From: Anthropogastromicrobium sp963652495
GTDB lineage: Bacteria; Bacillota; Clostridia; Lachnospirales; Lachnospiraceae
DNA: 64,000 bases
Direction: 5' to 3'
Assembly (NCBI GenBank): GCA_963652495.1
Contig: CAVJTU010000006.1
Coordinates: 1 to 64,000 of the forward strand
In this document: piece by piece, positions 7,926-16,501 of the stretch
Layout of the letters: each line of letters starts with the position of its first letter
Numbering within the stretch: position 1 is the first letter of the stretch
Program-made: the position numbers and the translations under genes
The notes under the pieces: generated by a model
What the model saw: the letters and a program-made list of their open reading frames with translations, nothing else
What the model was told of the DNA's origin: nothing
The model's database searches: none

Positions 7926-9755
7926 ATGCAGATCGAAGAAAAAGAGTATGATCAGTCGTTTGACTGGCGTATCTGGAAGAAACTGTTTCCATTTGTGAAG
8001 CCGTTTCGCAAATATCTGGTTATTGCGTTGATCTTTAATACGCTGTGTGCGGTCGTGGATATCGCACTGCCGCTGTTTCAGCAGTATGCGATCAATCATT
8101 TTATCGGCGGCAATACGACAAAAGGACTCGAAATCTTTGCCGCAGCCTATCTGGGCACGATTGTATTACAGACTGTCAGCGTCGTCATTTTCTGCCGATG
8201 CGCTATGGTCATTGAGATGAACATGGCAAGGAACATGAAAAAGGCATGCTTCGATCACCTTCAGCAGCTGTCCTTTTCCTATTACAATACGACTCCGGTT
8301 GGCTACATCTTAGCGAGAGTCATGAACGATACCGGACGAATCAGCGGTTTGATTGCATGGAACTTCCTCGATATGTTCTGGGCACTATTCTATGTAGTCG
8401 GAATCTTTGGCATCATGCTTGCATTAAACTGGAAGCTGGCGCTGTGGATCATGTTAATCGTACCTGGGCTGGTACTTCTTACAAACTTTTTCCAGAAGCG
8501 TATCTTAAAGTGGAATCGTCAGGTGAGAAAGAAAAATTCCATGATTACAGGTGCGTACAACGAGGGCATTACAGGAGCACAGACTTCCAAATCACTCGTA
8601 ATTGAAGAAAAAAACAGCCGCCATTTCAGAGGTCTGACAGATGACATGAAATCCGCAGGCGTGAAGGCGGCTCGCATGAATGGCTTATATATTGCACTGG
8701 TTGTATTTTGTGGCTATATCGGTGTGGCACTCGCATTGAAGCAGGGTGGTGAACTTGTGCTGGCACAGGCACTTCAGTTGGGTACACTTTCCGCGTTTAC
8801 GACATATGCGGTAAATATGTTTGAGCCAATCCGTAATATTGCATCGAATCTGTCTGAACTTGTAGCAGCACAGGCAAATATTGAGCGTGTTACCGGATTG
8901 TTAGAGGAAGAGCCGCAGATCAAGGATCGTCCGGATGTTATTGCAAAGTACGGAACTGCATTTGACCAGAAGCGTGAGAACTGGGAGCCAATCAAAGGTG
9001 ATATCACCTTTGAGGATGTAACCTTCCATTATCCGGATGGCAATGAGAATATTTTGGAACATTTTAATCTCCATGTACCGGAAGGTACGACTGTAGCCAT
9101 CGTTGGAGAGACTGGTGCCGGGAAGAGTACTCTGGTCAATCTGGCATGCCGCTTCTTCGAGCCGACAGAAGGCCGTATCCTAATTGACGGAGTGGATTAC
9201 AGAGAGCGCAGTCAGTCATGGCTGCACAGTGCGCTCGGCTACGTGCTTCAGAGTCCGCACCTGTTTACCGGAACGATCATGGAAAATATCCGCTACGGCA
9301 GACTGGAAGCAACCGATGAGGAAGTGATTCAGGCGGCAAAGATCGTATCTGCTGACAAGGTAGCAAACCGTCTCGAAAAGGGCTGGCAGACCGATGTTGG
9401 AGAGGGCGGTGACTCCATGTCCACCGGAGAGAAGCAGCTGATTTCTTTTGCAAGAGCCGTACTTGCAAATCCGTCGATTTTCGTACTTGATGAGGCAACG
9501 TCCTCCATTGATACAGAGACAGAGCAACTCATTCAGAATGCGATCTCTTACTTATTAAAAGACCGCACTTCCTTTATCATCGCGCATCGTCTTTCCACGA
9601 TTCGTCAGGCTGATGTCATTTTGGTTGTCAAGGCTGGAAGAATTATCGAGCAGGGTACGCATGATGAATTGATGGCGATGAAGGGTTATTACCATGACCT
9701 GTATACACAGCAGTTCAAGGAAGAGATGATGGAAGAGTTTCAGGCGGGACGTTAA
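7926..9755 (+). CDS. ABC exporter half-transporter with catalytic ATP site (subunit 2 of a heterodimer)
   Basis: Partner of the preceding gene: six-helix membrane domain to about residue 330 and a C-terminal ATPase. Walker A GETGAGKST starts at residue 394 and Walker B IFVLDE has the catalytic Glu523, but the signature is MSTGEK (498-503) instead of LSGGQ. The canonical site of the dimer would therefore combine this Walker A/B with the LSGGQ of the other subunit, and the degenerate site would combine Asp524 of the other subunit with STGEK here. That complementary pattern is direct evidence for an obligate heterodimer. The gene ends just before a family B repeat. Confidence 0.93.
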   Translation: MQIEEKEYDQSFDWRIWKKLFPFVKPFRKYLVIALIFNTLCAVVDIALPLFQQYAINHFIGGNTTKGLEIFAAAYLGTIVLQTVSVVIFCRCAMVIEMNMARNMKKACFDHLQQLSFSYYNTTPVGYILARVMNDTGRISGLIAWNFLDMFWALFYVVGIFGIMLALNWKLALWIMLIVPGLVLLTNFFQKRILKWNRQVRKKNSMITGAYNEGITGAQTSKSLVIEEKNSRHFRGLTDDMKSAGVKAARMNGLYIALVVFCGYIGVALALKQGGELVLAQALQLGTLSAFTTYAVNMFEPIRNIASNLSELVAAQANIERVTGLLEEEPQIKDRPDVIAKYGTAFDQKRENWEPIKGDITFEDVTFHYPDGNENILEHFNLHVPEGTTVAIVGETGAGKSTLVNLACRFFEPTEGRILIDGVDYRERSQSWLHSALGYVLQSPHLFTGTIMENIRYGRLEATDEEVIQAAKIVSADKVANRLEKGWQTDVGEGGDSMSTGEKQLISFARAVLANPSIFVLDEATSSIDTETEQLIQNAISYLLKDRTSFIIAHRLSTIRQADVILVVKAGRIIEQGTHDELMAMKGYYHDLYTQQFKEEMMEEFQAGR

Positions 9756-9775
9756 GATGTTGCGGTTTATGTTCA

Positions 9776-9934
9776 TAATCTAGATTAGCGGTGAGACGAG
9801 TTGCTTTTACGAGGCGAAACGTTGAGGCGAGCTGCTCAAAATACAGTATCATAATAAAGGCCATAGTGGGCATCGCTGAAAAGTGACGCCGACAAAACAA
9901 TCGTGGAACCGCTTTCGTGACCAAGAAAACGTGA
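9776..9934 (+). repeat. Dispersed ~150 bp intergenic repeat, family B, copy 2
   Basis: Starts TAGATTAGCGGTGAGACGAG, continues through TTTTACGAGGCGA, and ends GCCGACAAAACAATCGTGGA followed by ACCGCTTTCGTGAC. The block 9810-9899 is matched by the reverse complement of about 42111-42200 with roughly five of six bases identical by eye. It fills the gap between the convergent exporter and dehydrogenase genes. Confidence 0.8.
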
Positions 9935-9943
9935 GCTGTAAAT

Positions 9944-10672
9944 TTAAATCCATCCACCATCCATCGTAAGAATCTGTCCCGTGAGGTAGTCCGGTGCATC
10001 TGCAAGCATGCAGATCATCCGGGCTGCCTCTTCTTTTGTACCCTCGCGCCCGGCGGGGATTTCGTCTGCAAGTGCCTGTGCTTCCTCGGAAGACAGCCAT
10101 GCGTTCATCGGTGTCTCAATCGCACCAAACGCAATGGCATTGACCTGAATGCCGCTTGGAGCCAGTTCTTTTGCCAATGCTTTTGTGAAGCTGTTGACAG
10201 CACCTTTACTGGCAGAGTAGGCGACTTCGCAGGAGGCACCGACATTTCCCCAGACGGAGGAGACGTTTATGATGCGTCCTTCATGGCGGTGAACCATTGA
10301 CGGGATGACAAGATGGCACAGATTCATTACGGAACCAATATTGACATTCATTACACGCTGCCATTCTGTCGGCATCATGTCCTGAAAAAGACCGATATGG
10401 GAGATTCCGGCATCGTTTACTAAAAGGTCAATTGCGCCGAAATGCTCGATTGACTGAGACACAAGCAGTTTGCATTCCTCATAATTGGATACATCCGCCA
10501 GGATAGTAAGAACCTCGGCACCTTTTGAAACAGCTCTGTCGGATGTCTGCTGAAGTCCTTCCTTATTTTTTCGTGAAACCAGAATAAGGCGATTTCCAGG
10601 AGAAGCAAATGCCAGAGCAGCAGCCTGACCGATGCCGGAGGAAGCACCTGTGATTAAAATTGTTTTTGACAT
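9944..10672 (-). CDS. Short-chain dehydrogenase/reductase, YmfI/FabG-like
   Basis: NAD(P)(H)-dependent oxidoreductase with a full classical SDR core: cofactor motif TGASSGIG at 8-15, NDAG at 86-89 (a variant of NNAG), Ser138/139, Tyr152 and Lys156 in YSASK. The 242-aa length and segments such as SVWGNVGASCEVAYSASKGA and AIETPMN resemble the YmfI branch, which reduces the 5-aminopentanone modification on elongation factor P, more than fatty-acid FabG; that sub-assignment is my judgement and less certain than the family. No fatty-acid synthesis genes are adjacent. It is convergent with the exporter operon. Confidence 0.88.
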   Translation of the reverse strand: MSKTILITGASSGIGQAAALAFASPGNRLILVSRKNKEGLQQTSDRAVSKGAEVLTILADVSNYEECKLLVSQSIEHFGAIDLLVNDAGISHIGLFQDMMPTEWQRVMNVNIGSVMNLCHLVIPSMVHRHEGRIINVSSVWGNVGASCEVAYSASKGAVNSFTKALAKELAPSGIQVNAIAFGAIETPMNAWLSSEEAQALADEIPAGREGTKEEAARMICMLADAPDYLTGQILTMDGGWI

Positions 10673-10869
10673 AGCTTATGATACCTCATAGATTTGTTTT
10701 GTGAGCGGAGTTCTGAAACGTTACAAAGATAAAAAGTCTGTGAAGAACTGAAAAAATATCCAAGGATCCTTTGAGATTTATTCAGACCATCAAAAGACGT
10801 CAGATTTCCCAAAATCAGTATAACACAAAAAAATGAAAAGTGATAAAAAAGTAACAAGAAAAACGGTAC

Positions 10870-10897
10870 TTGACAAGCATTTTGTATGTGATATAAT
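10870..10897 (+). promoter_or_regulatory. Sigma-A promoter of the 735-aa wall hydrolase
   Basis: TTGACA at 10870-10875, 16-nt spacer and TATAAT at 10892-10897, both perfect hexamers. The transcript would have a leader of about 155 nt. The rest of the 388-nt gap (10673-10869) has only the upstream region of the minus-strand dehydrogenase and no gene I can support. Confidence 0.88.
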
Positions 10898-10940
10898 CAA
10901 AATAAAGTTTGTAATAAAATTGTAACAATTCGTTTTGTTT

Positions 10941-11040
10941 GCAAGTTTGTATTTTGCTACCGTTTACGGGCATAATTCGGTGAAAAAACTGTGAACAATG
11001 GGAATCTTTGTATTTGCAGGTAGCACTGCAGGTTGCGGAA
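10941..11040 (+). promoter_or_regulatory. Structured 5' leader of the wall hydrolase gene
   Basis: GCTACC (10956-10961) pairs with GGTAGC (11019-11024), and flanking GCAA (10941-10944) with TTGC (11033-11036). The enclosed ~57 nt and the repeated GCAGG units suggest a folded leader that could be a regulatory RNA. It does not match any riboswitch consensus I can recall, including the c-di-AMP class often found in front of such genes. Confidence 0.4.
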
Positions 11041-11060
11041 AGGTACAGGTGTTTTAAAAT

Positions 11061-13268
11061 ATGAATAAATTATGCAGAAATGTGCTGGTATCTTGCCTTA
11101 CCGTTTCGCTGGCGACAGGAGAGGGTATTGCAGTATCGGCAGCATCAACTACATCTATTGAGTATAGCACAGCAGTTGCAGGTATAGCCGTTTCACTTGA
11201 TAACTACTATGCAAGCAGTCAGACACCGGAGGCTGACATTGTAGATTATATTCGTAATATCGTTTCTGCGTCAGAAAAGAAAAAAACGACATACATGGCT
11301 GCTGCAGACGCAAAGGCTAAAAAGAATGTTGAGACCAGTCTGGCATCAGAGGATGCCAGTGAAAAGGAAGAAGGACTTGTCAGCGTAATGGCAAGCCTGA
11401 ATGTAAGAAACAAACCGTCCGTGTCGAGCAGCGTGATCGGTTATCTTTACAGTAATTGCGTTGTTACCATCTATGATACGGTTGAGAACGACGAGGGCAG
11501 TTGGTATCGGATCAAGAGTGGTGCAGTAGAGGGATATGTATCCTCTGATTATGTGCTGACTGGTGCAGCTGCGAAGGCGAGCGAGGAGGATCTGACGAAC
11601 CGTTACGCAAAGGTGACAGCAAATAGCGCAACCGTCTACAGTTCGGCATCGAGCAGTGCAGACAGCGTGGGAAGCGTTTATAAGGACGGCGACTACAAGG
11701 TTCTTGAAATTCAGAACGGATTTGTGAAGATCACAATAAATGAAGAGTTTGCAGGTTTCGTCCGTACAGAGGATGTTTCACTTTACACACGTCATGCAGA
11801 GGCCGTTGCAATTACCGATCAGATGGTAAAGAACCAGTTAGACAGTTATCTGGTCGATATTCGCGATGCAGAGGCTATTTTTGAAAAACGTATGGCAATT
11901 GCTGATTATCAAGCTGCTTACAATGCAAGTACATATGCGTATCAATTGTGGGAATATTACATAAGTGATGCGTCAAATGCAGGTTATACCGATTTGGTGG
12001 CAGACGCACAGAGCGAGCAGAAAAAGACGGCTGAGATGGTAGCGCGTGCGACAGCAGCACTAAATGGCGAAACGATTTCCGAGACTTCTTCAGCAACCTC
12101 GACAACGGCATCTGCCGAGGCGCAGACAACGAGCCGACAGTCAGAGACTTCCACGGAAGCGTCCACTCCTGCAAGTTCGACAAGTCAGGAGGAGACGAGT
12201 CCAACACAGCCAGGCTCCTCATCGGCATCCGACCAAACAGATAATGCGACTTCCACAAATGCAGATGAAACAACATCTGCTGCCGCTGAGAATACTACAT
12301 CCACAACAGCAGAGGACAACACTCAGGATGTGATAAAAACAATCCAGAGCGTCACAGCTTGTTACACCGGCAGCAGCAAGACCGAGGGTGAAGTAATCAG
12401 CGCAAGTGAATTATATATCATCGTTACTTATGTTGATGGCACTATGCAGACAGTGACAGAGGGATTGAACTGCGATCAGATCGGCAGGCAATTATCCGCA
12501 GGTGTAAACACAATTACAGTAAGTTATCGAGGATTTTCTTCTTCTTTCGATTTGAATGTAGCAAAGATTGAGCCGTCATCCGATACACAGCCATCACCAT
12601 CGAATGATACCTCATCTGAGACTGCATCGGAAGATACCACGACCTCCACTGAAGAGCAAACGACTGCTGCGACTGCCGGGGAAACTACAGTTTCGACAAC
12701 CGAGGAGCAAACGACCGCCACGACTGCCGGGGAGACTACAGTTTCGACAACTGAAGAGCAAACGACCACTACGACTGCCGAGGAAACTACAATTTTGACA
12801 ACCGAGGAGCAAACGACGACTACTACAGCTGAGGAAACTGTCGCAACATCATCAGAGGAGATAACTACCACGCAGGAAAGTACAACATCATCCGAAAGTA
12901 CAACACCGCTTCGTGATGCCGTTGTCAGCTATGCATTAAGCTGGGTAGGACAGTGCAATTATGTATATGGAGGCACGGATCTTTCAGTTGGCGGCTCTGT
13001 AGACTGTTCAGGTTTTACGATGCAGGTATACAGCAGAGTGACAGGCATCACTCTTCCGCATCACTCCATGTCTCAGATGAATTATGGTTCAGCGATCACT
13101 TATGACCAGCTGCGTCCGGGCGATCTGGTATTCTACAATAATCCGAACCACGTAGCGATCTACATCGGAAACGGTGCGATTGTACATGCAGGTTCACCAG
13201 AGACTGGAATCAATACGGCATCTGTGTTCTTTAAGGCTCCAATCGGTTATCGTACCTATTTGCCGTGA
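11061..13268 (+). CDS. Secreted cell-wall hydrolase: two SH3b domains, Thr-rich repeats, NlpC/P60 endopeptidase
   Basis: Secreted D,L-endopeptidase-type enzyme that would cut peptidoglycan stem peptides. N-terminal signal peptide of about 28 residues ending AVSAAS; SH3b domains at about 108-170 (with ASLNVRNKPSVSSSVIG) and 175-235; a helical stretch to 335; Ser/Thr-rich linker; a bacterial Ig-like domain at about 430-500; tandem 17-residue repeats from Thr530 (TEEQTTAATAGETTVST type, about four copies, 51-bp period); and C-terminal NlpC/P60 (about 620-735) with catalytic Cys649 in VDCSGF and His697 in NHVAIYIGNG. The Thr-rich repeats probably span the wall or carry glycans. It is preceded by a strong promoter and long leader and closed by its own terminator. 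Confidence 0.92.
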   Translation: MNKLCRNVLVSCLTVSLATGEGIAVSAASTTSIEYSTAVAGIAVSLDNYYASSQTPEADIVDYIRNIVSASEKKKTTYMAAADAKAKKNVETSLASEDASEKEEGLVSVMASLNVRNKPSVSSSVIGYLYSNCVVTIYDTVENDEGSWYRIKSGAVEGYVSSDYVLTGAAAKASEEDLTNRYAKVTANSATVYSSASSSADSVGSVYKDGDYKVLEIQNGFVKITINEEFAGFVRTEDVSLYTRHAEAVAITDQMVKNQLDSYLVDIRDAEAIFEKRMAIADYQAAYNASTYAYQLWEYYISDASNAGYTDLVADAQSEQKKTAEMVARATAALNGETISETSSATSTTASAEAQTTSRQSETSTEASTPASSTSQEETSPTQPGSSSASDQTDNATSTNADETTSAAAENTTSTTAEDNTQDVIKTIQSVTACYTGSSKTEGEVISASELYIIVTYVDGTMQTVTEGLNCDQIGRQLSAGVNTITVSYRGFSSSFDLNVAKIEPSSDTQPSPSNDTSSETASEDTTTSTEEQTTAATAGETTVSTTEEQTTATTAGETTVSTTEEQTTTTTAEETTILTTEEQTTTTTAEETVATSSEEITTTQESTTSSESTTPLRDAVVSYALSWVGQCNYVYGGTDLSVGGSVDCSGFTMQVYSRVTGITLPHHSMSQMNYGSAITYDQLRPGDLVFYNNPNHVAIYIGNGAIVHAGSPETGINTASVFFKAPIGYRTYLP
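12648..12851 (+). repeat. 51-bp tandem repeats in the Thr-rich linker
   Basis: Four in-frame copies of a 51-bp unit encoding TEEQTT[AT]xTAxETTxxT. Copies 1-3 are nearly identical, the fourth is degenerate. Copy number is likely to vary between strains by slippage or recombination, changing the linker length of the hydrolase. Confidence 0.85.
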
Positions 13269-13319
13269 TGGATATAACAAATAGCATAGAGGACAGAAAA
13301 TTAAAAAACAAAAAATTGG

Positions 13320-13347
13320 AAACGGCACTCTTCGGGGTGCCGTCTTT
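13320..13347 (+). terminator. Rho-independent terminator after the wall hydrolase
   Basis: ACGGCAC (13322-13328) pairs with GTGCCGT (13337-13343), loop of 8 nt, followed by CTTTG. The T-run is short. Confidence 0.7.
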
Positions 13348-13400
13348 GATTTGTGGATTGCATTATGTGGCAAACACCCATTGTATGCGGTGAATAGTCC

Positions 13401-13428
13401 TTGCACTTTTTTTATTTTGTGCTATCAT
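13401..13428 (+). promoter_or_regulatory. Promoter of trkA-trkH
   Basis: TTGCAC at 13401-13406, 16-nt T-rich spacer, TATCAT at 13423-13428, about 45 nt ahead of the trkA start. Confidence 0.65.
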
Positions 13429-13472
13429 AGGTTCGTATTCATTGTTTTTGATGAAAGGTAAAAGAAAAGAGT

Positions 13473-14834
13473 ATGAAAATAATAATTGCAGGTGTCGGAA
13501 AGGTTGGAACTACGCTGACCAGACAGTTGAGCGCCTCAGGTTATGATGTTACGCTGATTGACATCAAGCAGCAGGTGCTTGAAGCAAATGTAGAAAAATA
13601 TGATGTGATGGCCGTTATGGGAAACTGTGCTACAATGGAAACATTGCTCCAGGCAGGTGTGCGCGATGCTGATCTTCTGATCGCAGCAACAGGTGCCGAT
13701 GAGTTAAATCTTCTGTGCAGCATGACGGCACATGGAATCAATCCGGACATTCACACGATTGCAAGAGTTTGTAATCCGGATTACACTGATCAGGTTTATA
13801 AGATGCAGAAGACATTCGCATTGTCTCTTACGGTAAACCCGGAAAAGCAGGCAGCGATTGAAATTGAGCGTCTGTTAAAGTTTCCGGGCTTTTTAAAGAG
13901 AGACAGCTTTGCAAAGGGAAGAGTTGAGATTGTTGAACTGCGTGTGGACGGGAAGAGCCGTCTGTGCAATGTGGCACTGAGCGAGTTAAACGGAGTCATC
14001 AAATGTCGTGTCCTTGTCTGTGCAGTTCTTAGAAGGGGCGATGTCGTAGCACCGGACGGAAGCTTTATTTTAAGAGAAGGTGATCGAATCTTCGTTACTG
14101 CGTCTACGGACAGTCTGGCAACCTTGCTTGACAATCTGGGCATTATAACAAAGAAAGTACATCACGTGATGATCTGCGGCGGCGGGCGTGTCAGCTACTA
14201 CCTTGCACAGCAGTTAGAGAAGGACGGAATAACCGTTCGCTTGATTGAGAAGGATCCAAAGCGCTGTGAGGAACTGGCTGCTCTCCTTACAAGGACGGAG
14301 ATCATAAATGATGATGCAAGCAATACTTTTGTATTAAAGAGAGAAAATCTTGACAGCTGCGATGCACTTGTCACTGCAACGGGAATGGATGAGCTAAACC
14401 TGATAATCTCCCTGTATGGAACGAAGCACGGCGTTTCACAGGTTATCACGAAGCTTGGTCATATGGAAAACGGCAGCATGATCGACCAGCTGCCGATCGG
14501 AAGTACGATCTGGCCGAAGGATCTTTGCTGTAATGGTATTGTTCGTTATATTCGGGCAATGCACAATCAGACAGGAGCAGCCGTGTCTGTCCATTCTATT
14601 GCAGATGGAAAGGCAGAGGCGATCGAGTTTCATGTGGATGGAAAGCAGGCATACTGTGATCGACCATTGAAGAGTATGAAAGTAAAGCAGAACATTCTGG
14701 TAACATGTATTACACATGGCGGCGTTACGGAGCTTCCGGGTGGTGAATCTGTCATCCGCGAAGGCGATACGGTTGTCGTTGTTACGACCAGGAGTGATAT
14801 TATCTACCAGCTGGGTGATATTTTTGAGCAATAA
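13473..14834 (+). CDS. trkA: Trk potassium uptake regulatory subunit TrkA
   Basis: Peripheral cytoplasmic NAD(H)-binding ring protein that gates the TrkH potassium channel. It carries two RCK repeats: the first Rossmann half begins MKIIIAGVGKVG and the second at about residue 228 with HVMICGGGRVSYYLA, each followed by a TrkA_C domain (about 140-222 and 370-453). 453 aa is the normal length of the double-repeat form. AAAGG sits a few bases before the ATG. The gene is followed 63 nt later by trkH, so both halves of the system are encoded together. Confidence 0.95.
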   Translation: MKIIIAGVGKVGTTLTRQLSASGYDVTLIDIKQQVLEANVEKYDVMAVMGNCATMETLLQAGVRDADLLIAATGADELNLLCSMTAHGINPDIHTIARVCNPDYTDQVYKMQKTFALSLTVNPEKQAAIEIERLLKFPGFLKRDSFAKGRVEIVELRVDGKSRLCNVALSELNGVIKCRVLVCAVLRRGDVVAPDGSFILREGDRIFVTASTDSLATLLDNLGIITKKVHHVMICGGGRVSYYLAQQLEKDGITVRLIEKDPKRCEELAALLTRTEIINDDASNTFVLKRENLDSCDALVTATGMDELNLIISLYGTKHGVSQVITKLGHMENGSMIDQLPIGSTIWPKDLCCNGIVRYIRAMHNQTGAAVSVHSIADGKAEAIEFHVDGKQAYCDRPLKSMKVKQNILVTCITHGGVTELPGGESVIREGDTVVVVTTRSDIIYQLGDIFEQ

Positions 14835-14897
14835 CAGAAACAGATACTGGACAGTTATCAATAATGCTGGAATGTCTGCAAAGGAGTTTGGAAAATT

Positions 14898-16349
14898 ATG
14901 AATTATAAAATGATGGGGCGGCTGATTGCATTAATTCTGTTGGCAGAGGCGGTATTTATGGTGCCTGCGTTAATCATCAGTCTGGCTGGTCAGGATAGTC
15001 TGGCGATCATGGGTTTTGTGGTAAGCATTTTTGTAATTCTTGTGGTGGCTGGTGTGCTTTTGTTTTTCGGAAGAAAGGCAAGAAGGGGCTTTTATGCAAG
15101 AGAGGGTATGGTCTGTGTCGGACTGGCATGGATTGTGATGAGTCTTCTTGGCTGCCTTCCGTTTTGGATTTCACGCGAGATTCCATTTTATTTGGACGCA
15201 TTGTTTGAGATTGTTTCCGGTTTTACGACAACAGGCGCGTCTATCCTGTCAAATGTGGAAGGACTTTCCAATGGCATGCTGTACTGGAGAAGCTTCAGCC
15301 ACTGGGTAGGCGGCATGGGTGTGCTGGTATTTTTGCTTGCAGTTGTCCCGGTCAGCGGACGAAACGATGGCTTTACGATGCATCTTCTTCGTGCAGAAAG
15401 CCCTGGACCAAATGTTGCAAAGCTTGTTCCGAGAATCCGCAGCACAGCTGGAATCCTTTACATTCTGTATATCGTGCTTACGATAGTCACTTTTATTTTT
15501 CTGATGATTGGAAAAATGCCGGTGCTGGAGGCAATATGTACTGCGTTTGGTACAGCGGGAACAGGTGGATTCGGTATAAAAAATGACAGCATGGCAAGCT
15601 ACAGCCCGTATATTCAGAACGTTTGCACGGTATTTATGCTTTTGTTTGGTGTCAATTTCAGCTGCTACTATATGCTCATTATGAAGCAGTTTAAGAATGT
15701 TTATCAGGATGAGGAGCTTCGCCTTTATATTGGACTTGTGTTAGGAAGTGTTTTGCTGATTGTGATCAATTTAAGAGGCTTTTATGGAACATTTGAGGAA
15801 ACGCTTCGCCATGCTTTTTTTCAGGTTGCAAGTATTATTACCACGACAGGCTTTGCGACGACAGATTTTGATTTGTGGCCAGGCTTCTCAAAGACAATCC
15901 TGCTTTGTCTGATGGTAGTGGGTGCATGCGCAGGAAGTACGGGCGGCGGTTTTAAGTGCGGAAGACTGCTTCTTGTATTCAAGAGCCTTCGCCGCAATCT
16001 CCAGAAATTGCTTCGCCCGCAGCGTATTCAGGCGGTGCGCAGCAACAAGCAGGTCGTATCCGAGATTGTGCTGGAAAATACGAATGCCTATCTTGCAGCC
16101 TATGCGCTGATTATTATGTTTAGCTTATTAGTAGTCTCACTGGATGGTTTTTCAGTTGGAACAAACCTTTCTGCCGTGTTGTCGTGCTTTAACAACATCG
16201 GACCGGGACTTGAGATGGTTGGACCGACTTGCAATTTTTCCATTTATAGCCCATTATCAAAGATTATGTTAATCATTGACATGCTGGCAGGACGACTGGA
16301 GATTTTCCCAATCCTGATTCTTTTGTCACGCGATACGTGGAGACGATAA
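14898..16349 (+). CDS. trkH: Trk potassium uptake membrane subunit TrkH
   Basis: Potassium-translocating membrane protein of the TrkH/KtrB superfamily, partner of the preceding TrkA. It is highly hydrophobic over its full 483 aa. Four pore-loop-like segments are visible, including EIVSGFTTTGASIL, AFGTAGTGGFGIKN, ASIITTTGFATTDFD and SCFNNIGPG, matching the four-fold selectivity-filter repeats of the family. RBS AAGGAG stands 12 nt before ATG 14898. The operon ends at the terminator at 16388. Confidence 0.95.
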   Translation: MNYKMMGRLIALILLAEAVFMVPALIISLAGQDSLAIMGFVVSIFVILVVAGVLLFFGRKARRGFYAREGMVCVGLAWIVMSLLGCLPFWISREIPFYLDALFEIVSGFTTTGASILSNVEGLSNGMLYWRSFSHWVGGMGVLVFLLAVVPVSGRNDGFTMHLLRAESPGPNVAKLVPRIRSTAGILYILYIVLTIVTFIFLMIGKMPVLEAICTAFGTAGTGGFGIKNDSMASYSPYIQNVCTVFMLLFGVNFSCYYMLIMKQFKNVYQDEELRLYIGLVLGSVLLIVINLRGFYGTFEETLRHAFFQVASIITTTGFATTDFDLWPGFSKTILLCLMVVGACAGSTGGGFKCGRLLLVFKSLRRNLQKLLRPQRIQAVRSNKQVVSEIVLENTNAYLAAYALIIMFSLLVVSLDGFSVGTNLSAVLSCFNNIGPGLEMVGPTCNFSIYSPLSKIMLIIDMLAGRLEIFPILILLSRDTWRR

Positions 16350-16387
16350 AAACAATCCATGAGGTGTGTGAAAAAATAGTAAAAAAA

Positions 16388-16423
16388 GAAGTGCCATGGC
16401 TTAGTCCACGGCACTTTTTAACG
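16388..16423. terminator. Bidirectional terminator between trkH and proA
   Basis: GTGCC-A-TGG (from 16391) pairs with CCA-C-GGCAC (to 16414). T-rich sequence follows on the plus strand, and a longer T-run (TTCTTTTTTT) follows on the minus strand, so it can serve both convergent operons. Confidence 0.8.
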
Positions 16424-16501
16424 TTTTGATTGCAATCTGTGTGTCATACAGATTTACAGAGAAATCAAAATGCACACCTGAAATCAGTGCTCAATGCGTG
16501 A

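Noticed and set aside
10898..11060. c-di-AMP (ydaO-type) riboswitch before the wall hydrolase
   Set aside because: Genomic context suggests it, but I cannot find the conserved GGGG-AACC and CAGCUAAC-type segments of that class.
12648..12851. CRISPR-like array
   Set aside because: Repeats are contiguous 51-bp coding units without spacers and there are no cas genes in the window.
12524..12871. Val/Ser-rich minus-strand frame of 115 aa
   Set aside because: It is the reverse reading of the Thr/Glu 51-bp repeats; low-complexity artefact.
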